NCBI GenBank assembly: GCA_030272585.1
Contig: BSYQ01000001.1
Span: 1,426,001 to 1,490,000 of the forward strand
DNA length: 64,000 nt
Source: Bryopsis sp. KO-2023
Taxonomy: Eukaryota > Chlorophyta > Ulvophyceae > Bryopsidales > Bryopsidaceae
Reading direction: 5' to 3'
The first letter of the stretch is position 1; each line of letters begins with the position of its first letter. The position numbers were made by a program, and so were the translations under genes. Below, one piece after another: positions 34,331 to 45,299 of the stretch. Below the pieces are notes generated by a model. That model made no database searches, was not told the origin of the DNA, and saw only the letters and a program-made list of their open reading frames with translations.

Positions 34331-37171
34331 ATTTCCTGGCCAAAACTTGGCCAATTGATTGGGTTGCCCTCAAACTACGAAAGATGTGGCACCAGAACAA
34401 AGGCGGTCTATAAAAAGTGGATTGAGCCGTGGATCTCTTCGAATGCTGTAAGGGAAGGGACCGGGGGAGAAGAGCCGGGGAAGTCAGGAGAGTCAGGGGG
34501 TCCGGGGGGGCTGAGGTATGGTACGGTTCCCTGGTTGGGTGGCAGTGGGTCCTCCCGGGCAGTAGGACAAGTGAGTGACTCGAGGATAATCACAAGGGAA
34601 CCCACTCATGTGATGTTGCAACAACCAATCGAGCTTTGGGGTACATCCTCTCAACATGTGGTTCTGGATGAGATTGTTTCAAGGTACGTAAGCTCATCAA
34701 AAATACTTACAAGGGAACCTACTTATAGGCAGGCAGTGGGGTTGGGTATGCATTAATTTTTTTTCCAGTGGGGTCGGGTGTGCATGAAAAGTTGTCTACC
34801 TTTTTTTTTGGAACCCAAACTAAAACGATTTTGTTGAGAGTTAACCTTACCTAATCTAGGTGGTCAGGTGATTGTTTTGAGGATATAGTTCGATTGGTAA
34901 GAGTACAGCTTTTGAGGAAAAACATAGAAAAAAAATCCAGCCCATAATTCAGCAAGATCAATGTTAAAATTCATGGGGCTGGGGGAAAGCCATTCGAAAA
35001 GGGATTCCATTGATCCCTTCTCCTCCTCACGTTCGACTGATTTCACTGGTTCGACTTCGATCTAGGCTTTCTTTTGGCCCCTTGAATCAAGGGATAATAA
35101 ATTTGGTGCCAGGGTCAAGAAGAATTAGTACTGCCTTACCTACAGAAAAATACAAGTAAATCACAAGGTATGAATGCAAAAGCGAAGTTCGTGCCTGTAC
35201 AACCCAAGGGATTGAGTACCAGCTCGACAGAAGGTTGTATATGCTGATTCAGTGTAAGACCCCTTTCTTTACTCTTGTTTTCAGAAACCCTTTTGGAATG
35301 GAAGCTTCTGGTAGTCTTGGTTAGGTGTGATGTTGACATTGGAGTGGAATACTTTGGTTTTCGTAAGATAGATTTTTTGAAGGGGGGGGGGGGGTCTAAT
35401 TAGGTTGCAGAATTGACGAGTTTCATTTCAAGAAGAAAAACCTTTTGCAAACCCCCCTCCCAAACAAAATTGTCTGGAAGTGGGTGGAGCCAATGGAAGG
35501 AAGGGGTTTTTTTGGTCTGGGTAGTTGGATATGCTGGATCTTGTAAAGAATGAATGCTGAAATGAGGAGTAGCCTGAGGGAGGGCTGCAATTGGCAGAAT
35601 GTACTGAAAGTAGTTTCAGAGTAGATTGCTTATACTACCTGAGTTACTTGGCTTTTGTAAACTGCAGAATGAACAGGCCAGATTAACATACTGTAACCCT
35701 CTCAAACAAACCCTCCCACCGCTTTTTTTTTACCCCACTCGATCCCTCATTATACACAGCTCCAGACCTCTTCAACCTCAAATATCTTGTCTCAAATTCC
35801 ATATGTCCTTTCCAAAAAAAATTGTCAGAATAGATTCTCAGTTATTCGACAATCACATGTCTCAACGGATGAATGCACAGCATGTTCCTCCCACTTGAAA
35901 GATCTTTCTTTCTTTCATCCTTTTTTAATCCAACAGCGGGGTTTCCCTTGTGTGCTAAAATGAAAATATATATTAATAGAAACATATTAATCGATTGCTC
36001 ACCATCCTGGATAAAACCCACAATGCTGACTGGGTGATGAACACCACAGGCTGTGGTCCACAGCCCCGTTCACTTGCTTTAATGATATGATAAGAAGGGG
36101 GGGAGGGCAGTAGAGAATTCAATTTCTCTCGCACCAAGTTTGAAAAGAGCCCCCCCCCCCCACACACACACAAACACAAACCTTTTTTTTCCGCCCCCGT
36201 CCTCAACCAATTGGTTTCCGAACTTGCAAGTTCGGAAAAACAACCCCAAAAAAATTCAAAGCAAAGCAAAGCAAGAAAGAAAAAAGGATCTCCTTGTCCT
36301 TCTTTGCGAAAGCTCGAAAAAAAAATACACAAGACACGTATACGTAGCAGATAGCAGCCGAGCAACCATACCACAATCATTCCGATTTCCTTTTGAATAC
36401 CGGACCACGACGCCCGCACGTCTTCCCCGTGTTAGGTGCTGACGTTCCCGAAATTTTTCTTGTGCAATTCGTGGTTGCCGAACTATTGAACATAACTATT
36501 CCATCTAAGTGTACAAGTCTATTATGGATGGTGAAGAACAGCGTTGCCCCCACCGCCTGGGCAGAGCCTGTTGCCCGCAGAAAGAACGATGACCCTGCCA
36601 ACCAGTCCCATCAACCATGTTTCCAGCTTTGGAAGGATCCATCTGATCAAAAGAGTTTGGGTTTGGGGCGACTGTTGTAACTTGCAAGTAATGAGGGTAG
36701 GGCATGTTATACAAAAACACAGCCACACTTGGACGTGGTGGTGAGCACGACCACCATGGCCTTTGGGCCCGGCTCGCTTCCCGCTCGGTTGGCTTGTACA
36801 AGGGACATGACATGTGATGGTGTACTCTGGGGCCCTTTTTTATTCAATTGGTAGCACAACGGTGCTGCCGCCGCCGCCACAACCCAACGAGGGGATTGCG
36901 ACTCAGGTGCCAATAGTTTTCAGCGAGTTTGCTCTGTCTGTTGCATGAGATCATAAGGGGGGGGGGGGGGGTCTTTTCTTTTATCTGGAAGATTCACCAG
37001 CATCGCTAGACATGAGTCACTGTGTCTGGGTGGGTGACATTTTAGCCAACCAGCAGCACCAGACGAAGCAGCGAGTAGGAAGTGTCTTGAGGTCAGCAAT
37101 GTCTTTTTTCACCAATACCTATCTTCTTGATACACTTTTTTCAGGAGCTGTGGGCAATGTCCCCAGCCATG
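34331..37171 (+). CDS. Candidate multi-exon gene inside the inverted-repeat segment, unidentified
   Basis: The clearest exon is 34331-34683, with good acceptor and donor. It encodes ISWPKLGQLIGLPSNYERCG followed by TRTKAVYKKWIEPWI, a pattern of helices loosely like a DNA-binding ARID or SANT fold, then a Gly/Pro-rich linker. Possible later exons are ~36542-36688 (LPPPPGQSLLPAERTM), 36857-~36910, ~36994-37091 and a terminal piece ending at 37171. Their phases could be joined only in part, and I could not connect the first exon to them. About 1.7 kb (34690-36430) has no convincing exon. It could be a host gene, a captured gene fragment, or a transposon gene. The function is unknown. Confidence 0.3.
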
Positions 37172-37636
37172 ATGGGTTCCCTCCTCTTTTAAGAATCTCA
37201 TTGCTTGATTCAGTCAGGTGTGCAGTCAACCCCCCCACTCTTTCTTTTATAGCAATGTACGGAGAATTATTTAGCTTGCTTAAAATCCATTCAAATATAA
37301 ACCAGAAGTCAAGTCGAGTCAAGGCTTTTTCATGCTCACGAAAAGAAAAACTTTACACTCAACAAAAGAAAAAACTTTACACTCAACAAAAGAAGTCCCT
37401 GTCCCTGTCCCCGTCCCCCTCCCTCGGCAGGTACTCCCGCCTCGACAACAGTTTTATTCCCTCGATTTCTTGAGGTAACAATTGCCTCAAACAATTTGAT
37501 ATCCAACCCAACCCTGAATATCATAACAACTGTCTCAAAAAACACACACAAAAGGATTTTTTTTTTCACTTAAAAATCACCTTTAAACTCGTTTCTTTCA
37601 GGATTATCCATCGAAAAGCAAAAAATATTTCAGTTT

Positions 37637-38205
37637 TTATAGTTTAAACATGACGTTACCACAACATACCCACATGTTCAATGTCCTTAATGCATAAAGA
37701 AGCACCTCTTGTGGACATTCCTCCGCCATATAGTCTAGAAGACGATCAATTTCTGGTGGGGATAATGCATATGGACTCTTGTAAGGAACGTCGACCTCAA
37801 AATTGAATTCCTCCGGCCACATGTCCGTATCCTTGAATGATGGGGCGTTGTGATATTTTTTCATGCAATCCACCCACTTCGATAATATATATTTTTTCCC
37901 CTTCCCCTGAAGTTTTACTTTTGTAAAAGATTTTACCTGTGAATTTCCAGCCCTGTGCTCTTCCCAGGCCCTCTGGGCTATTGTTCTGACTTCTTCTGTA
38001 ACGTTACCTATTCTTGAGTCAAAGGCCACAAACGATTTGGGTCGTCAGGGCTGAACATGAAACCGCTGACCCCTGTTTCTGCCAAGGATAGGCGAAACCT
38101 TTTCTCCAGAATAGAATTGTTTTTTGCAAAGGCGGACTCTCGCTCTTGCTTGGAGCCAGAGCGCTGGGGATTTGTGAGACGAGCACTGTAAGACGCTTTC
38201 GGCAT
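37637..38205 (-). CDS. Candidate gene inside the inverted-repeat segment, unidentified, two frames
   Basis: On the minus strand an ATG at 38205 opens a 65-codon frame (MPKASYSARLTNPQRSG...) ending at 38008 in LTQE-stop. A second frame, overlapping from 38029 to 37637, continues 130 codons and includes YILSKWVDCMKKYHNAP, DMWPEEFNFEVDVPYKSPY and EIDRLLDYMAEECPQEVLL. Both halves look protein-like and are probably one gene, joined by an intron I could not define or broken by a frameshift near 38010-38030. A donor (GTAACG) near the end of the second frame suggests further exons at lower coordinates. I do not recognise the family. Confidence 0.4.
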
Positions 38206-38542
38206 AGTTCTGACGATCCGAACGAACACCACCCAAGCCCAACGACAAGACTAGCCTGAACCAAGAATAAAGCGTCTGAGTCCAGGTCCAACCAGTGGCG
38301 CACGATTTCTGCGACCCGTCACCACAGGTGCAGCCAGGGTCGCAACCTTGGGGGACCAAAAATAAATTCTACCAAAACGTCTATTGGAAAGTGCGTTTCT
38401 CTGGGAGAGAAATCCATTTTTTTTCTTGACTGCTATTTTCTGGGAGGCCAAGGCCCCCAGGCCCCCCCTGGCTACGCCTGTGCCCATCGCGCACTCGACC
38501 TATGAAATGAAAGGGAAGAGGTCGAACCCAAACTCTTTGCTT

Positions 38543-38891
38543 CGCTCGTTGGGCTTTCTCCACAAACACGAAGCAAATACACACCTCTTTCCCAGCTCGC
38601 GTAAGGACCACACGACGCACCACGAAAACGACGCACCGCCTATCTGGACGGCAAAACGCGCGCGGAGCAGAATTTCGGGAATTTGCTTGCGGGCAGCGAC
38701 TTGTACGACATGTGAAATGCAGCCAGATGGTCGACGGATACCCCCCATTATCGCTGCACTTGTGCAGCGAATGACCCCCTTTTTGAACCGGTCAGCTTAC
38801 TGGAGTCGGGGGCGAAAACGATAGCAAAACACGCTATTTCGCTTAGTAATAACGTCGAAATAGTGCTATCGTCGAATTGCTGAACATCCCT
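38543..38891 (-). mobile_element. Right arm of the long inverted repeat
   Basis: Inverted partner of 33724-34060. Its outer end reads CATCCCT at 38885-38891, followed by AAT. Beyond the inner end (38318-38542) lies about 225 bases absent from the left arm, including CTGGCTACGCC. The arm ends only 80 bases before the start codon of the zinc-finger gene at 38972. Confidence 0.75.
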
Positions 38892-38971
38892 AATGAGTGG
38901 AATGATTGTGAGTGGGGGAGGATGACGTCCTTTTACCGACGGCGGCGACGATTGAATTGAATCCAATCCCG

Positions 38972-39712
38972 ATGCACACCTTCCTCCCACCAGTTCCACA
39001 ATTCTGTCGGCCGTTTCGCCTCGCTGGACGGAACACCCCTAGACGAGTAGGCGTCAAAGGACTGTTTCGCGATGCCTACGAACGGCCGGAGGTGAACATC
39101 CCTTTCGTTTTCAACGGCTTCTGTTTTGTGTGCGGTGAGTTTAGTCGCTTGCATCTGGCGGTAGAGCTTAGCTTGGGGGGCTGTGGCCGATAATTTCACG
39201 CTCTGACGCGCGCAAAAAAAGCACAGGAACTGGCGTCGGTATCCAACAGTGCCCTGGATGTGAAGGGGATGGAGTCGTCATGACAAAGGTTTGGACGTCT
39301 ATTTGTTTCTGTGCCTGTGTTTATTGGAGAAAACACACAGCTTGGGTTTGAGTTTGAGTTTGAGGGAGTTGAGGAAGAGATTTTGATGTTGGGTTGCAGC
39401 CTGGAGGTGCCGGAGTTCGAGGCAAGATTGGATTAGGCAGGTGTCCACATTGCTTAGGCGTGGTGGGTGGTCTATGAAGTCCCCGATTCCTCCCAAGCAA
39501 ATTTTGCAAAAAAAGAGAAAGAAGAATGTAGTTCCACACTTCACTGTTTAGCACTGTGCCTGGTTGGAACTCTGAAGAAGTGACAGGGGCTTGATTTGGA
39601 CTGAGCATTTTGATTGCAGGGGTTCATTCCATGTCCAATATGTGGCGGCAGCGTTGATGCTTCCAGACCCCCTCGAGATCCGAGGCTCGATTTTGAGAAG
39701 GAGAAGGAGTGA
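38972..39712 (+). CDS. Small DnaJ-type cysteine-rich (BSD2-like) protein
   Basis: Three exons, 38972-39134, 39227-39288 and 39620-39712, close in phase to 105 residues. The core is a run of zinc-binding pairs: CFVCGTGVGIQQCPGCEGDG and then FIPCPICGGSV, i.e. CxxCGTG, CxxCxGxG and CxxCxG, as in the cysteine-rich domain of DnaJ and in plant BSD2-like chaperones that lack the J domain. Residues 1-45 are Arg- and hydroxyl-containing with almost no acids at first (MHTFLPPVPQFCRPFRLAGR), which would suit a plastid transit peptide; this is inference. The C-terminal tail is charged. A role in protein folding or thiol chemistry is inferred from the domain. The promoter must lie in or beside the inverted-repeat arm. 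Confidence 0.7.
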
Positions 39713-40612
39713 CGCGCGTTTTTGTTTTTGTTTTTTTCAACGAATGATTTTTTTATGAACACCTTCTAGTGCTGTGTTGGAAATGTGAATGTTTTTGTAA
39801 ATACGAATGTTCTCGCAACGAGTGCCATGGTGTGAAATTTTCTATTTCGATTTGCAATGGTTTGTATTGTTTGCTGAATGCTGGGTTTTGGAAAGACCTG
39901 GAGTGTGTGTGAATGGGGTTGCTGTGAATCTTCTGGTTCTTGTCGGTAGATTTGACTTGGACCATCACTAGCTTCCCCTAGAGCATTGTGGTTTCTGATG
40001 ACTGTGAAAGAGGAAGTCAAAACTTCACGGACAGATACGGACCGTACAACCATGAATACCACAGCAAATTTCCATGTGTTGAATTCAGCTTTCTTAAAAA
40101 TTGTTCAGGAACAATTCAAGAAACCCATTTTATACTGACAAATTTGCATGGTGGCAATCCAACCAATTTGATGGTTCCAACACATGCCTGATTCGGGGTT
40201 GATGCAGTAGACGAGTCTGACACATGCATGATTGGGAAATTGGTGTGAAAAAGTATAAAATAAAGGCAGGTTCCATTACCCAAATTTTTTTTTGTCCAAG
40301 AAAGTTATGCTTCTGTGGAAGATCCAAAGAACTGGAACAGGGGAAGTTCATTCTGGATATGTTCTCTCATTGAGCACCACCAAATTAACAACCAAAGCAA
40401 ACTTTCCTCAAGGTTCCATTTGCACATGAAGAAAAGAGTTGTGGACATGAAAGTAGCAACCAAAACAACACTTCATCGCTCGTGTCTGCTGTTGGAAGCA
40501 GCAGAATGGATTTTTTCGACATCTTCCGTGCAGAAGGGACTGGAGCCATTCACATCATGTAAATACTCTGGTCATTGGGAGGCACTTGCAAATCTGATTT
40601 TGCGTACAACTC
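39713..40612. other. Intergenic, no gene seen
   Basis: A TGTAA word at 39796-39800 could end the zinc-finger transcript. Several frames between 40000 and 40600 lack family resemblance. The right end should be the ELP5 promoter. Confidence 0.4.
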
Positions 40613-43093
40613 ATGGCCAATCTCGGAGGGGTTATCGATTCAGCTCTGAGGGGGCGCGGCGCCGCCGATGGATGCTGTGGCGTGCTGTTGTTGGAAGATA
40701 CAGCGGAATTTTGTGGAGGGCAATTCGTTTGGCGTCAGGTATTTCGATACTCTCCATGCAACCCTCCCCCAAATCAATATTAATTTCCAAGTGTATTATT
40801 ACTCATTCCACAGCAGACAATCATGAGTGGTTGATTTTTGCTGGGAAAAAATCATCTGAGCCACAGTATTGGTGTTGGCTGCTGTCCAGGTGGTTTCTGA
40901 ACTTTTCACATCATTCTCCAAGCATCGAGCTCGAGCTGAGCGAATCCGGGTTATTCCTGTGGACTGGCCTGAAAAAGAATATGTCAACATCCAGCAGTCC
41001 ACACGCGATGCTCCACCAATTGAATTCCATGACTGCAGTTCTGATCCTCTCGGATGGCTGAGGTGAGCACAGGTAATAAAAAGTGCATTCAAGAAGCTCC
41101 AGCCTGGTGGAACAGTTTTTGAAACTGTAAACGACTTGCCAGTGTGGAAAGCGGTTGTGAAATCAGCCCCAACCCTGCACTGATGCTTTGTTGGTGGAGT
41201 CTTCTTACACCAGAGTTTAATGAAACTCTTTTCTTGGTTGCAGACAGGATGAAGGGGATGCCCCAGATAACAAGCCGGGCTCCGTGACTCCAGAAGAAAC
41301 AGGTATATGTTCTGTTACTTATACATCCATCACTTTCCTGCCTTCCGAGGGGTCCATGTATTTGAATTAGTGTGCATACCGTCAATTTGGATTATATATA
41401 TATCTATAATATATATTATATCAGTCATCTTCATCATATAATATTAGTCGTTTTCTTATTTTGTTTTATGTTGGGGTTGTGAAGACACAGCAGGTGGAGC
41501 CCTGAAAAAACTGGAATCGGTGTTGAAGCAAGGGAGCTCGCAGTCGGTGGCAATCTTGGATTCTTTGACTACCCTGTTGCTGAGATTTTCTTTTGCTGAG
41601 GTGAGTCAGTCCATCTTAACTACTGCCATCGCTTGGTGAGAATCGTTTGCATGGAATGACAGTCAAGTATGATTTAAAAAAAAATAAAAAATGAGGCGAG
41701 CGATAGAATGGCAAAGTTCTTTTGATTGATTTTGGAGGTTTGGTTTCTGTGCAGGTGTTATCATTGGTGGAGTTCTTGAGGCGGAGTCATGCATGTGTCA
41801 TTTTGCGAATTTACAAGGTAGAGTTTGACCGTTTGGGCCGTTCTTTGTTTATATAATTTTCCAAGTTCCAGGGTTTTCCTTGACAGAATCTTTTATTGAT
41901 GCAAGGCCTAGGACGTGAGGAAACCGCCCGAGAAGTTGGATGGTTAGGGAAAAGGATGTTTTGTTTTCCTCCTGCCTACCCGTTACACCAATGGAATGCA
42001 ACGTGTTGGTGTTTTTTTGTTTTGTTTCTGCCAGGATGTGCATTTGCCTCGAATCACGCAGGCGTTTGAATGGATGAGTTCGGCTTTCATTGAAATGGGG
42101 TGCCCAACTGATCTCCAACGAGACATCGCTGAATCCGTTATGGGAAAACCACCACACGGCTCCATCGATATCAAGCAGAAAACCCAGGCAGGTGTGGAAA
42201 CTGTGTTGTTCTCTGTGTTGCGCACCCTACAGATATGGAGTTCATTGTTTCTATTCTTTATGGTCATGGAGTTTCGCTGTTTGGATCATTCATATCAGAA
42301 AAAAGTATATTTGAAGTGTTTCTGTGTGAGATCTGTAGGGAGGGTTTCTGTGACGAGTTACTGGTTCACCCTGAACAATGGCTGTGGGGTGGATTTCTTC
42401 TCGCCACCGGTCGACATGAAAGTAAACGCACAGCAAGCAGCGGTGGCCAAAGTGAAAGCCGACGCTGATAAAAAAGGTGTTCACCAAAAAGGAGTTCTGC
42501 TTGATTCCGTTTGACATTCGGTTATACCTTGGCAGATCGATCGGATTCTGGATTTTGTGCTGTGGATTTTGGTCCCACTGTTGACGTACAGAAGCATTCA
42601 TAGGTTTAGGGTTACTGTTTTTCGTGAGGGTTTTGTTTTGTTTTGTTTTTACCAGGGGAGGATGTCCCGCTGGAGAAGTCGCTCATGGATGATATGGAGG
42701 GTGGAATGAAGCTTACATTAACAGAACAGGTAAATGGGTTCATATTCGTAAGGTCAGCGGAGTCATTATGGGCCTTGTATGTGTTCGCTGCAAGATGACT
42801 ATAATATCCCTGGAGGATGCACACTACTGATAATAGATTATTAATCTCATTATCTAATAGTGGCTATTTTCAACCCATTTTGTGCCATCTTTTTGGACAC
42901 CCCAGTGACTGCTCATGGGTTTTCTGTGCAGGAGCGTCAGGCGAAAGCAAGTGTTGTTTTGCCGTATGAAAAAACAGGGAAAGATGGAGATGATGAAAAT
43001 TCCGGGCAAAAACTGGGGGAAATCGTTTACTATCGGGATTCGGAAAATGACTACGATTCCGATGAAGACCCTGATGACGATTTGGATATTTGA
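40613..43093 (+). CDS. ELP5: Elongator complex protein 5
   Basis: Nine exons close in phase: 40613-40738, 40890-41062, 41244-41302, 41491-41600, 41755-41817, 42035-42191, 42423-42476, 42656-42729, 42932-43093, giving 325 residues. The C-terminus GEIVYYRDSENDYDSDEDPD followed by DDLDI is the Elp5 signature (conserved acidic ending DPDDDLDI), and the early HDCSSDPLGW matches the DxxTDPLGW passage of plant Elp5. The middle (VAILDSLTTLLLRFS; HACVILRIYK) fits the RecA-like fold shared by Elp4, Elp5 and Elp6, which form the hexameric ring of Elongator. The complex installs cm5U-type modifications at tRNA wobble uridine. The exon 7 acceptor (AAAG) is weak and that exon's left edge may shift. Confidence 0.9.
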
Positions 43094-43623
43094 CAAGAAG
43101 CAGATGTAGTGATCTTGAAATATTTTTTCACACCTCCCCAGAGTTTTAATTGTAATGAAAAGATTCTGGATTTGTGGGTAAGCAGATAACACATACAAGT
43201 GCAGAGGACTGCACTTGGCAGCTGTTTGGCTTGTGTCAAAATGAACAGCATTTGGGATCAGAACCTGAACATATTGTAAGAACACCAACCCAAGGTATTG
43301 GTTTCATTGTTGTGAAAAATTGGAAGTGGAGGATCCATTTATTGTGAAGGACCTGATGTCCATCCCCTGTCTGGGATCAGGGTCGAGAGAGGGGGAATTC
43401 GAACCAAGGCTGCTAGCATGACTGTATCAACAATCACCTTTTGGGATCAAGTCACCCAAGCAACAAAGTGAAAATCCAGAAACTCCAGCCCTTCTCAAGT
43501 GCTCCATTCCGCTGATACTGTCGAACGCCGCAACTCGCCCTTCCTATCGGGACCCAACTGTGCTTGCTCCCTTGTCGGCGACCAAAGCTTCTCGTGTTCG
43601 GTTGATTTCGCCGCGACGCCACG
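43094..43623. other. Intergenic, no gene seen
   Basis: TGTAA at 43151-43155 is a possible polyadenylation signal for ELP5. On the minus strand near 43390-43405 there is a T-arm-like TTGGTTCGAATTCC word. The last 100 bases are the 5' region of the acyltransferase gene. Confidence 0.4.
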
Positions 43624-45256
43624 ATGGCGTTGGCTCCCTTCGTTTGGGAGCAAAGCCTTTCGTCCAGCCTGGGCATCACCGTTTCTCAGCAGCGCTTCGT
43701 TCTCGCGCTGTTCGCGTCCATACCGCTCGGATCAGTCCAGCGATTGATCAAGTCGCCGACAGGTGGGTGACGCTGGTACTCTCGCCCAAACCGCGCAGGT
43801 TCGGAGATGGCAGCCTTGAAACTTGCGTTGATGGAATGTGATGGTGTCCTGGTGTATCCTTTCGACCCAACGCTCACTCTGAATCCCATCAGCGGTAATA
43901 TAGGACCCAGACCTTCTTTTAACCTGATTGCCCAGGCCCATCTCTTCCTCTGGCTAAAACCACAGCAAGAAAATATGTCCTGACCTGATACCCATCACAA
44001 ATATGCCCGCTGAAAATATAGAAGTTTTATTCCAGTAAAACTACTTTTCATCGATCTTCTGATTGGATCCAATAACGACTTCCTGTTGTCCATCTGTTTA
44101 TTGCTTTTTTTTTTTTGCCAGGGCAACATTTATATGCATCTATAGTCGGATTCTTTCTGGTGTTCCTGCCCTTCGGTAGCGGTTGCTGGCATGCAATCAT
44201 TCCGTCGCTGGCTACTTACTTGTGCATGAAATTCTGCCCCCAAAGATCAGCTCTCGTCGGATGGGTGATCACGTTTCCCTACCTGCTTGTATTGTGAGTT
44301 TGGTGCTGCCCCGTCTATCCTTTATTTATTATTTTTGTCATAATCTCATTCTGAGGATAAAAAGTTAACCCAAAAAACAAACCCAAACTGTAACTGACCT
44401 TGCTCCCTCAATGTGCCCTGAAGCGAAACCAAAAAATAGCTTGTGTGATTTTTTTTTCTGATTTCGACGCATCCCTCCAGTCCTGATGCGAAAACAATGC
44501 AAAAAAAAAGAAGAAGTGATGAAACGAAAATAACTCAGGAGAGCCCAGATATTTAAGAATGGATTTTTTTTTTTGAAAAACGTAGGCATGTTGCGAATGC
44601 AAGTGGAGCTTCCTGGCAAGAAGGTCAAATGGATTTCACCGGTGCACAGATGCTCCTGGTGTTGAAGCTCATCTCTGTGGCGCATTGTTGCCAAGATGCT
44701 CACAGCGGAAAGGTGAGCATCTTCAACATAATCTCACACAGAAGTCACTCTTTTTTTTTGTTTTCGTCTCAAGAAATCATGACCCCTTGAAAGAGTACAT
44801 CAAGTGTTCTTGAAGGATTTTCTGTTCGTTTTTTTTTCTACATAGTATTTCATATTTTGTACTTTTGCATGGCGTTTCTGGGTATCCTGACACATGCATT
44901 GAGAAGATGTGTTTATTTTTTATTTTTTTTTTGGGTGTGTGTGTTGAATTTCTTTGTATTTTCCATGCAGGTTTTGAATGAGTACCAGAAAGCCAAGGCA
45001 ATCTATCGTTGCCCCACGTTATTGGAATTAGCAGCTTACTTATTTTGCAACGGAACTCTGTTGGCGGGGCCACATTTCGAATTCAAAGATTACATGGATT
45101 ACGTGCACCGAGAAGGGGTGAGTCATACGATTCAGATCTTTTTGTTAGGGTTTTTTTTTTGCTTTTCCAAACTTCATCAGATCATCCCTCCCTGGTAGAA
45201 CCTCTGTGAAAACCGCACCCGATCCTTTCCATTTTTTTTTTCCCTCACAATCACAT

Positions 45257-45299
<43 letters not shown>

